Assembly (NCBI GenBank): GCA_002507175.1
Contig: DAZE01000002.1
Span: 44,575-56,441, forward strand
DNA: 11,867 bases
Direction of reading: 5' to 3'
From: Euryarchaeota archaeon UBA558
Lineage (GTDB): Archaea > Thermoplasmatota > Poseidoniia > Poseidoniales > Thalassarchaeaceae
Shown here one piece after another: positions 6,870 through 11,867 of the stretch. Position numbers and translations under genes: made by a program. The first letter of the stretch is position 1; each line of letters opens with the position of its first letter. A model generated the notes under the pieces. It was given only the letters and a program-made list of their open reading frames with translations. It was not told the origin of the DNA and did not search any database.

Positions 6870-7342
6870 TAATTTCGAACCAAAAGAGACTTGCTGCAGA
6901 CATACTATCTCGCAGGGAAGGTAGAACCGTGGGCATCCATAGAATATGGATAAATCCGGATTACCTGGATGACGTGACAAATGCCGTTCAAAAGGACGAC
7001 ATCAGACAGCTGATAGAGGAAGGCGTGATTAAAGCGAGGCCATTAGTTGGTAACAGCCGAGGCAGGGCAAGAAAAGCTGAGGCACAGAAAGCCAAGGGTC
7101 GTAGGAAGGGACATGGTTCCAGAAAGGGGACTGCGAACGCGAGGAACCCAAAAAAGCACAGGTGGATGAAGACAATCCGCGCTCAACGGAAGGCATTGAA
7201 AGAAATGCGAACGGACTCCACCCTGACTCCCTCCCAATACCGTCTCTTCTACAGGAAGGCAAAAGGAGGCTCCTATCGGTCCGTTGCACACCTGAAGAGC
7301 AACATTGAACTCGAAGGAATCGACATAGGAGGCGAGGCATAG
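6866..7342 (+). CDS. rpl19e: Large-subunit ribosomal protein eL19
   Basis: eL19 is an archaeal/eukaryotic 50S protein that threads through 23S rRNA and takes part in an intersubunit bridge. The 158-aa product has the N-terminal globular part (NQKRLAADILSRREGR, RIWINPDYLDDVTNAVQKDD, IRQLIEEGVIKARP), the basic RNA-threading segment SRGRARKAEAQKAKGRRKGH with GSRKGTANAR, and the C-terminal helices (WMKTIRAQRKALKEMR, YRLFYRKAKGGSYRS), exactly the family layout. ATG 6866 overlaps the eL32 stop (ATGA) with GGGGG at 6855-6859. Its TAG stop shares one base with the GTG start of uL18. Confidence 0.96.
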   Translation: MIISNQKRLAADILSRREGRTVGIHRIWINPDYLDDVTNAVQKDDIRQLIEEGVIKARPLVGNSRGRARKAEAQKAKGRRKGHGSRKGTANARNPKKHRWMKTIRAQRKALKEMRTDSTLTPSQYRLFYRKAKGGSYRSVAHLKSNIELEGIDIGGEA

Positions 7343-7857
7343 TGCCATCAGGAAAGAATCAGAGACTTCGCTACAAGCGGAGAGAAAACGGACTAACAGA
7401 CTACCGGAGAAGACTACGTCTACTCAGGGGAAACTCTCCCCGCGCCGTGGTAAGGGTCAGCAATACCCAAACCACTTGCCAGCTCGTGGAGTACGATGAA
7501 CGGGGCGACAGGGTACTTGTTCACATGAAATCATCCAACTTGACCAAGGAACACGGATGGCCTGCGGACGCATCGAAAAAGGCGATACCCGCCAGTTACC
7601 TCACCGGATACGCTTTGGGTAAGAAAGCCGTCGCATCAGGGGTAAAAACAGCGGTATTGGACATTGGTCTCGCCGCTTCGAGTAATGGAAACAGAGTCTA
7701 TGCAGCACTCAAAGGAATGGTGGACGCGGGACTAGAAATTCCCCACGGGGAGTCCGTACTCCCAACAGAAGACCGCCTCATGGGACGCCACATCAACGAC
7801 TCACTGGAAACTCACGTCGAAACCGCGAAATCCAGCATAGAGGAGGCATACGCATGA
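7342..7857 (+). CDS. rpl18: Large-subunit ribosomal protein uL18 (GTG start)
   Basis: uL18 binds 5S rRNA together with uL5 in the central protuberance. The 171-aa product begins with the archaeal basic start (GKNQRLRYKRRENGLTDYRR, RLRLLRGNSPRAVVRVSN), continues with YLTGYALGKKAVASGVKTAV and LDIGLAASSNGNRVYAALKG, then LEIPHGESVLP, all family hallmarks. The start is GTG 7342, overlapping the eL19 stop as TAGTG. GGAGG at 7328-7332 and GAGG at 7334-7337 lie upstream. No in-frame ATG exists near the family N-terminus, so the GTG call is firm. The 3' end overlaps uS5 by four bases. Confidence 0.95.
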   Translation: MPSGKNQRLRYKRRENGLTDYRRRLRLLRGNSPRAVVRVSNTQTTCQLVEYDERGDRVLVHMKSSNLTKEHGWPADASKKAIPASYLTGYALGKKAVASGVKTAVLDIGLAASSNGNRVYAALKGMVDAGLEIPHGESVLPTEDRLMGRHINDSLETHVETAKSSIEEAYA

Positions 7858-8639
7858 CCGAAGAAGAAACTACGGAGACTCAAGAAGAAATTCCCGTCTT
7901 GGCATCAGGCCTTTCAATAGCATTCGGCTATTCGGACGCACCCGATCCAGAACCAGGATCCAGACGAAGGGGCGGGCCGGACAGGTTCGCTGATCTAAGA
8001 CAATGGCAGCCTAAGACCAGACTCGGAAGGATGGTCATGAATGGGGAGGTCCTCAACTACAATCAGGCCTTGGCCACAGGTCTGCCAATAAGGGAAGTCG
8101 AAATCATCGATGCCCTGATCCCAAACCTGGAAGAGGATGTGCTAGCGGTAAACATGATACAGAGAATGACAGACTCAGGTAGGAGGGTTAGATTCAACGT
8201 ACTCTGTGTGGTCGGAAATCAAGACGGCTACGTTGGACTAGCCATTTGCAAGGGGAAAGAGGTAGCCAGCACTATCCAAAAAGCAATCACAAAGGCCAAG
8301 ATGAGTCTGATACCCGTCATGCGAGGGAATGGATCATGGGAGTCGGGGCAAGGTCCAGGCAAGAGCGTTCCAATCAAGGTCACTGGCAGATCGGGATCAA
8401 CCAGAGTCACGCTCATGCCAGCACCGGCGGGAAAAGGCCTGGTAATTGGTGACACTGGAAGAAGAGTCCTGAACAAAGCAGGGATTACCGATGTCTGGTC
8501 ATCGACCTCAGGCCAAACCAGGACTACCATCAACTTCGCTCAGGCAACATTCAACGCCCTCAAACAACTCAATATGACGAGGATCGGAGATCGGGACAAA
8601 CAGCGATTGCACATCACCCAAGGGGAGGGCTCGGTTTGA
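7854..8639 (+). CDS. rps5: Small-subunit ribosomal protein uS5 with N-terminal extension
   Basis: uS5 lies at the mRNA entry side of the 30S and influences decoding fidelity. The core starts around residue 47 (LRQWQPKTRLGRMVMNGEVL), followed by the double-stranded-RNA-binding-like domain (RRVRFNVLCVVGNQDGYVGL, GKEVASTIQKAITKAKMSLI) and the C-terminal domain (PAPAGKGLVIGDTGRRVLNK, AGITDVWSSTSGQTRTTINF). The 261-aa length exceeds the roughly 210-220 aa common in archaea. The excess is a poorly conserved, acidic N-terminal stretch (TEEETTETQEEIPV...) of about 45 residues. ATG 7854 overlaps the uL18 stop (ATGA) with GGAGG at 7842-7846. The 3' end overlaps the TTG start of uL30. Confidence 0.95.
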   Translation: MTEEETTETQEEIPVLASGLSIAFGYSDAPDPEPGSRRRGGPDRFADLRQWQPKTRLGRMVMNGEVLNYNQALATGLPIREVEIIDALIPNLEEDVLAVNMIQRMTDSGRRVRFNVLCVVGNQDGYVGLAICKGKEVASTIQKAITKAKMSLIPVMRGNGSWESGQGPGKSVPIKVTGRSGSTRVTLMPAPAGKGLVIGDTGRRVLNKAGITDVWSSTSGQTRTTINFAQATFNALKQLNMTRIGDRDKQRLHITQGEGSV

Positions 8640-9106
8640 CTTTCCTGGTAATTCGTGTTCGCAGTGATCGCGGTGTTGAGAAGTCCATACGCGAGACAAT
8701 GTCTATGTTGAATTTGACCAAAGTGAATCATGCGACAATAATTCCCGAAAGGCCGACCTACACTGGCATGCTTCAAAAAGCGAAAGATTTCGTAACCTGG
8801 GGGGAAGTCGACGCAGCCACAATCACAAATCTGCTCAGAGAGAGGGGTAGGATGATCGGAAATAAGCCAGTCGACGATGCTGCAATATCTTCTGGAAGCG
8901 AATACGGGTCTATAGAAGACTTTGCAGCAGCCCTAGCCTCTGGAGACGCGACACTCAAATCAGTGGATGGACTGAAACCTGTTCTACGCCTACATCCCCC
9001 AAGAGGCTCGAAAGGGTGGGGCGGAATCAAGAGGTCCTACACAACAGGTGGTGCCCTGGGATTCAGAGGATCAGATATCAGTGAATTGGCTTCTAGGATG
9101 GTATGA
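8636..9106 (+). CDS. rpl30: Large-subunit ribosomal protein uL30 (TTG start)
   Basis: uL30 is a 50S protein; archaeal forms are longer than bacterial ones, and this one has 156 aa. The start FLVIRVRSDRGVEKSIRETM with LNLTKVNHATIIPERPTYTG is the conserved ferredoxin-like core. LRERGRMIGNKPVDD and the ending LRLHPPRGSKGWGGIKRSYT with GGALGFRG match the archaeal C-terminal domain. The first family residue (M-T-F-L-V-I-R) falls on TTG 8636, which overlaps the uS5 stop as TTGA; a GGGGAGGG at 8622-8629 sits 6 bases upstream. The next in-frame ATG would remove the first strand and helix. The stop is embedded in the Shine-Dalgarno of uL15. Confidence 0.94.
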   Translation: MTFLVIRVRSDRGVEKSIRETMSMLNLTKVNHATIIPERPTYTGMLQKAKDFVTWGEVDAATITNLLRERGRMIGNKPVDDAAISSGSEYGSIEDFAAALASGDATLKSVDGLKPVLRLHPPRGSKGWGGIKRSYTTGGALGFRGSDISELASRMV

Positions 9107-9113
9107 GGTGATC
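9105..9113 (+). promoter_or_regulatory. Extended Shine-Dalgarno of uL15
   Basis: GAGGTGATC here is a nine-base perfect complement of the expected archaeal 16S 3' tail (GATCACCTC), beginning inside the uL30 stop codon and ending two bases before ATG 9116. It is the longest Shine-Dalgarno match I see in the cluster and supports the idea that this lineage uses Shine-Dalgarno-led initiation throughout the operon. The 16S tail itself is not in the window, so the pairing partner is assumed. Confidence 0.8.
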
Positions 9114-9115
9114 AA

Positions 9116-9535
9116 ATGGTTTCGAGAACTAACAAATTCAGAGGACGGTCCAGGTACCACGGCCGAGGCAAGAAAGCAGGCAGAGGCGCTGGAAAAAGAG
9201 GTGGAAGAGGCAACGCTGGTTTGAACAAGCACCGCCTCATGACTCGTCTGAAATACATGCCGAAACATTGGGGCATGCACGGCTTCAATCGAGACCCGAG
9301 CCTCAGGGTCGTACACAACAGTGTCAATGTGTCCCAACTGGAACAGATGTTCCCTGATGAGGAGAAAATAAACCTCTCATCTTATGGATATGACAAGCTA
9401 CTTGGATCCGGAAAGGTCACTAAACCACTGCACGTATCAGTAGAACACGCCTCTGCTAAGGCAATTCAAAAAATAGAGTCTGCTGGTGGATCAGTGACCC
9501 TCGAAGCCGATGATGAAGAATGGGAAGAAGAATAA
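9116..9535 (+). CDS. rpl15: Large-subunit ribosomal protein uL15
   Basis: uL15 is a late-assembling 50S protein with a glycine/arginine-rich N-terminal tail that enters 23S rRNA. The 139-aa product has that tail (NKFRGRSRYHGRGKKAGRGA, GKRGGRGNAGLNKHR), then LKYMPKHWGMHGFNRDPSLR and VNVSQLEQMF, and a C-terminal domain with YDKLLGSGKVTKPLHVSVEH and KAIQKIESAGGSV. It ends in an acidic tail (EADDEEWEEE). ATG 9116 has an extended Shine-Dalgarno. As in most archaea, uL15 is directly followed by secY, here after 19 bases, the widest gap between coding genes in the window. Confidence 0.95.
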   Translation: MVSRTNKFRGRSRYHGRGKKAGRGAGKRGGRGNAGLNKHRLMTRLKYMPKHWGMHGFNRDPSLRVVHNSVNVSQLEQMFPDEEKINLSSYGYDKLLGSGKVTKPLHVSVEHASAKAIQKIESAGGSVTLEADDEEWEEE

Positions 9536-9554
9536 CCGAGGCGGGTGAGAAGGA

Positions 9555-11474
9555 ATGGAGGGTAGAAGACCAAACCTAATCGCCCTTGTCATTGTTGCTT
9601 CGATTTACTGGGGGTCATTGGTATGGTGGCAGCGTGATCGTCTGTTTGGAGACAGTTCCGCAGATCAGACATGGGCCCTCACGCTCCTAGGCATCTCATT
9701 TCCATACGTTGGGTTCGTCATTTGGGGTGTGACAAACGACCTGCCAGAATCCCTAGCCGAATCCGCAATTGGCCGTTGGTTCAAACCTGTGATCTGGCTA
9801 AGCTCAGTCATCGCCATGGTCGTTTGGGGCTGGTTGGACCAACAAGCCGTCGGTTTCCTACTCGTCGGAGTAGCTCTACTAGGACTAGCTGCCGGACTCT
9901 CGCTGTCATGCTTGATGTACAGCGGACCTGAGTCTAGCAGACTCTATGCATTGAAGCGAATGGTGGACGTTTACCCCTCAATCGTTAAGCCCGATGGCCA
10001 TGTCAGATTCAACCAAAAGCTCTGGACCACAGTTCTTGTCCTAATCATATATTTCATGATGACGAACGTGATGATTTGGGGCCTCTCGGATTCAACCTTG
10101 GATGTATTCTCCTCGTTCAGAGCGATAATGGCCGGCGCATCTGGTTCAATAATGCACTTAGGGATAGGACCAATTGTTACCGCCTCAATAATTATGCAGC
10201 TTTTCTCCGGTGCAAAGATAATACAACTCGACTTGCAAGACTCTGCTGACAAACAACTCTACCAAGGGATTCAGAAGATTCTCGTTCTACTCATGATCCC
10301 AATAGAATCAATACCCCAAGTTTATGGATTCCTGGACCCGCATGAGAGTCTGATCCTAGATTTCGGCGTGGGTTGGGCCAATACCATAATCGTTGTACAG
10401 TTGTTCATCGGCTCTTACCTAGTTTTCCTACTCGATGAGTTGGTATCGAAATGGGGAATTGGAAGTGGGATTTCTCTATTCATTGCAGCAGGGGTGGCTC
10501 AATCTACGTTTGTTGGGACCCTATCTCCCCTGCCGAGTGTCAGTGGCTCCCCTCTGTCGTTCGAGAATCCTCCTGCAGGAACGCTACCAATGATTTTCTA
10601 CACTCTAAGAAGCGCCACAAATTCCCAACTCGTGTCCCAGAACGGTTTTGAGCAAATATTGCTCAATCACTCCAACCCGATAGCCGCCTTGGTATCGTCG
10701 ATAATCGTGTTCTTGGTAGTAGCATATGCCGAGTCATCCAAACTTGAGCTCCCCCTCGCCCATGGCAAGGTCAGAGGACATAGGGGCCAGTACCCCATAA
10801 GGCTAGTCTACGCAAGCAACATACCTGTCATCCTGATGGCTGCGCTCTTGGCAAACGTGAACATGTTCACGCTTTTGTTTTGGAGTCACCCAGTCTTATC
10901 CACAGTCCCGATACTTGGTAGGAACGGGTGGGGCTCAAAGGCACATTGGTTTGGAAGCTACGAACCTGGGGCCACGACTCCCTCGGATGGATTTGCATGG
11001 TACAGCTCGATGGTGAACGGCGTGGGGGATTGGCTAATCCCGCTTCTGAATCAGACTGGGGATGCTTACGGACACAGCCTTGGCCAAGTCATGGTCCATG
11101 TCCTCACGTATGTCACCTTCATGACACTGGGAAGCATGGTCTTCGCAAAGTTCTGGATAGAAACCACCAACATGGGTCCAAAGGACGTTGCAAAACAAAT
11201 CGAACGCACAGGGATGCAGATTCCTGGATTCAGGAACAATCCTCAAGTGGTAGAAAGAATACTGGAGAGGTACATTCCCCCCGTCACCTTGTTCTCTGGT
11301 GCTTTCGTGGGATTACTCGCAGCAGGTGCAGACTTGTTGGGAACCGTCGGGAATGCCACTGGGACTGGGTTACTACTCGCAGTCGGCATCATTTTGAGGA
11401 CTTACGAGCAAATACAGAAGGAACAAGCCATGGAAATGCACCCAGTTCTACGAGAATTCTTCGGAGCAACCTAA
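9555..11474 (+). CDS. secY: Protein translocase subunit SecY with N-terminal membrane extension
   Basis: SecY is the channel-forming subunit of the SecYE-beta translocon. The core starts near residue 136 (MVDVYPSIVKPDGHVRFNQK) and shows TM1 (LWTTVLVLIIYFMMTN), the TM2 region GIGPIVTASIIMQLFSGAKI, LDELVSKWGIGSGISLFIAA, the conserved YPIRLVYASNIPVILMAALL and the C-terminal IERTGMQIPGF with LGTVGNATGTGLLLAVGIIL. Ahead of it, residues 1-135 are unlike the usual SecY N-terminus and hold four hydrophobic segments (about 7-25, 40-59, 75-94, 97-121). At 639 aa it is well above the 430-490 aa usual for archaea. ATG 9555 follows a GGGTGA site in 9543-9548. An internal ATG at 9960 (residue 136) would start a normal-sized SecY, but I see no good Shine-Dalgarno before it and the frame is continuous. 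Confidence 0.95.
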   Translation: MEGRRPNLIALVIVASIYWGSLVWWQRDRLFGDSSADQTWALTLLGISFPYVGFVIWGVTNDLPESLAESAIGRWFKPVIWLSSVIAMVVWGWLDQQAVGFLLVGVALLGLAAGLSLSCLMYSGPESSRLYALKRMVDVYPSIVKPDGHVRFNQKLWTTVLVLIIYFMMTNVMIWGLSDSTLDVFSSFRAIMAGASGSIMHLGIGPIVTASIIMQLFSGAKIIQLDLQDSADKQLYQGIQKILVLLMIPIESIPQVYGFLDPHESLILDFGVGWANTIIVVQLFIGSYLVFLLDELVSKWGIGSGISLFIAAGVAQSTFVGTLSPLPSVSGSPLSFENPPAGTLPMIFYTLRSATNSQLVSQNGFEQILLNHSNPIAALVSSIIVFLVVAYAESSKLELPLAHGKVRGHRGQYPIRLVYASNIPVILMAALLANVNMFTLLFWSHPVLSTVPILGRNGWGSKAHWFGSYEPGATTPSDGFAWYSSMVNGVGDWLIPLLNQTGDAYGHSLGQVMVHVLTYVTFMTLGSMVFAKFWIETTNMGPKDVAKQIERTGMQIPGFRNNPQVVERILERYIPPVTLFSGAFVGLLAAGADLLGTVGNATGTGLLLAVGIILRTYEQIQKEQAMEMHPVLREFFGAT

Positions 11475-11535
11475 CAAGAATTTCGATAGTATGCGCTCCA
11501 CCGGATGAAATTGTCCACACGTCATGTTGATATAC

Positions 11536-11641
11536 GGACCGCAAGTCGGAGGCGCGCTGCGTCTGACGGGCGTTGGAGACTGAACCCCTCGGGGTCGTGA
11601 AGTCATCATTCACGTCAGTCGTTGCCGAGGAAGTGCGGTCC
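11536..11641 (+). ncRNA. Unidentified structured RNA element with three-way junction
   Basis: The closing stem pairs GGACCGCA (11536-11543) with TGCGGTCC (11634-11641), 8 perfect bp. Inside is a hairpin, GTCGGA (11545-11550) with TCTGAC (11562-11567), with a small inner stem around 11553-11561. A second arm follows: GGC (11569-11571) with GCC (11624-11626), then GACTGA (11578-11583) with TCAGTC (11615-11620). This arm opens directly, with no unpaired bases, into ACCCCTCGGGGT (11584-11595) and CGTGAA (11596-11601) pairing with TTCACG (11609-11614) across a 7-base loop. Several pairs are G-T, which favours RNA from the + strand. It matches no RNA family I recognise (not tRNA, 5S, SRP RNA or RNase P RNA). 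It could be part of the pre-16S leader, a 3' end structure of the secY transcript or a separate small RNA. The pairings are seen; the function is unknown. Confidence 0.45.
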
Positions 11642-11658
11642 CGAACCAAGTTCGGGAC
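11638..11658 (+). repeat. Perfect 9-bp hairpin, possible terminator or switch stem
   Basis: GTCCCGAAC (11638-11646) and GTTCGGGAC (11650-11658) form a perfect inverted repeat with a 3-base loop CAA. Its first four bases are shared with the 3' strand of the closing stem of the element at 11536-11641, so both cannot form in full. A compromise of 6-bp closing stem plus 7-bp hairpin is possible. No T-tract follows, which argues against a simple intrinsic terminator. Confidence 0.5.
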
Positions 11659-11684
11659 TTAGATTGGTGATCCACGACGAAAAT

Positions 11685-11702
11685 CCTCCTGTTATCAGGA
11701 GG
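11685..11702 (+). repeat. Perfect 7-bp hairpin holding a Shine-Dalgarno-like arm
   Basis: CCTCCTG (11685-11691) pairs with CAGGAGG (11696-11702) across a TTAT loop. The right arm continues as AGGAGGTG (11697-11704), a consensus Shine-Dalgarno and also the complement of the last eight bases expected at the 16S 3' end. The left arm resembles the anti-Shine-Dalgarno itself. Whether this is a masked ribosome-binding site, a pre-rRNA structure or chance cannot be told from one sequence. Confidence 0.5.
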
Positions 11703-11738
11703 TGTGCAAGGTGCAGATAACATTCTCACCGCTAAGCA

Positions 11739-11746
11739 CTTTAAGT
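11739..11746 (+). promoter_or_regulatory. Possible TATA box for the 16S rRNA gene
   Basis: CTTTAAGT is the best archaeal TATA-like match upstream of 16S, lying in the locally AT-rich part of the spacer, about 56-63 bases before the mature 16S start. A start site about 25 bases downstream would fall near 11768 and leave a short leader of about 35 bases. The match is short and unsupported by a clear BRE, so this is tentative; transcription could also begin further upstream and include the structured element. Confidence 0.3.
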
Positions 11747-11801
11747 TTCAATAGTCAACGACAACTCAAGCTCCAGCAAGGATCGTGATGTCGCGCACGC
11801 G

Positions 11802-11867
11802 AAATCCGGTTGATCCTGCCGGAGGCTACCGCTATTGGAGTCCGATTAAGACATGCGAGTCGAGAGC
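11802..11867 (+). rRNA. 16S ribosomal RNA, 5' end (partial)
   Basis: The archaeal 16S 5' signature TCCGGTTGATCCTGCCGGA begins at 11805, followed by GGCTACCGCTATTGGAGT, CCGATTAAG and CATGCGAGTCGAGAG, which match the first 65 or so positions of small-subunit rRNA (helices 1-4 region). The gene runs off the right edge. The mature 5' end is placed at about 11802 by analogy with other archaea and may be off by one or two bases. The variant reading GATTAAGACATGCGAGTCGAG fits a thermoplasmatal or marine Group II euryarchaeon better than haloarchaea or methanogens, from memory of typical sequences. Confidence 0.95.

Larger units (their letters stand above)
11475..11801 (+). other. Spacer between secY and 16S rRNA, structured
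   Basis: This 327-base stretch holds no convincing protein gene. Reading it for complementarity gives four blocks: a 61-base leader without clear signals (11475-11535), a compact multibranched fold (11536-11641), two simple perfect hairpins (11638-11658 and 11685-11702), and an AT-richer part with a TATA-like CTTTAAGT (11739-11746) ahead of the 16S gene. No T-rich archaeal terminator is visible after secY, so secY transcripts may run into this region or end at one of the hairpins. adk, which often follows secY in archaea, is absent. Confidence 0.7.

Noticed and set aside
9960..11474. secY as a separate normal-length gene starting at ATG 9960, preceded by a distinct four-helix gene
   Set aside because: The frame from 9555 is uninterrupted, there is no stop or clear Shine-Dalgarno before 9960, and the upstream part has a proper start site. 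A fused protein is the simpler reading.
10928..11530. 200-codon open frame on the + strand in another frame over the 3' part of secY
   Set aside because: Its translation is low in hydrophobic patterning and resembles no protein, while the secY frame across the same bases is strongly conserved. It is a shadow frame.
11527..11535. TATA-like TTGATATAC immediately before the structured element
   Set aside because: A start about 25 bases downstream would fall inside the element and remove its 5' closing strand, so it does not fit as the promoter of an intact element. It was not listed as a feature.
11389..11649. 86-codon minus-strand open frame across the secY end and spacer
   Set aside because: It overlaps the conserved SecY C-terminus and the inverted-repeat region, has no recognisable motif and no evident upstream ribosome-binding site.
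11536..11658. tRNA, 5S rRNA, SRP RNA or RNase P RNA in the secY-16S spacer
   Set aside because: The 7-base loop at 11602-11608 reads CAT at anticodon-like positions, but there is no T-arm motif or matching acceptor. 5S lacks an internal three-way arm and its consensus is absent. No SRP helix 8 signature is present. GAGGAAGTGCGG resembles the start of an RNase P core, but the partner ACAGAA region is missing and space is too short.
1..11867. Mobile elements, CRISPR arrays, horizontally acquired islands
   Set aside because: No direct-repeat arrays, transposase sequences or insertion-type terminal repeats were seen, and the genes form one uninterrupted syntenic cluster of uniform style.

Overview
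The window is a stretch of archaeal chromosome carrying the S10/spc ribosomal-protein supercluster, followed by the start of a 16S rRNA gene. Every coding region lies on the + strand. The gene content is archaeal: eS4, eL32 and eL19 are present, and aIF1 (SUI1) and the RNase P protein Rpp29 are embedded among the ribosomal genes. The 16S 5' end also reads as archaeal. Composition is moderate (by eye about half G+C). The 16S start, the placement of 16S beside an spc-type cluster and the sequence style of the proteins point to Thermoplasmatota, most likely marine Group II (Poseidoniales) or a close relative. That placement is an inference; nothing in the window names the organism.

Layout: 3' end of uL2 (1-139), uS19, uL22, uS3, uL29, aIF1, Rpp29, uS17, uL14, uL24, eS4, uL5, uS14, uS8, uL6, eL32, eL19, uL18, uS5, uL30, uL15, secY (to 11474), then a 327-base spacer full of RNA-type inverted repeats, and finally the first 66 or so bases of 16S rRNA (from about 11802). 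The gene order is the canonical archaeal one. Genes are packed with gaps of at most 19 bases, and eight or more junctions overlap (ATGA, TTGA, TGATG, TAGTG). Almost every gene has a GGAGG/GAGGTG-type Shine-Dalgarno site, so the block looks like one or a few long, translationally coupled transcripts. Two core ribosomal genes (uL14, uL30) start at TTG and one (uL18) at GTG.

The genes together supply proteins of both ribosomal subunits, an initiation factor, a tRNA-processing enzyme subunit and the protein-conducting channel. Three things stand out. (1) eL32 carries an N-terminal SAP-like helix-extension-helix domain and a very acidic linker ahead of its normal core. (2) SecY has about 135 extra N-terminal residues that appear to form four additional membrane segments. 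(3) The secY-16S spacer holds an unidentified, compact RNA-like fold: an 8-bp closing stem, a side hairpin and a gapless three-way junction. It is followed by two further perfect hairpins and two segments complementary to the expected 3' tail of 16S rRNA.

The genes that usually follow secY in archaea (adk and others) are not present in the 327 bases before 16S, so the conserved cluster ends here.
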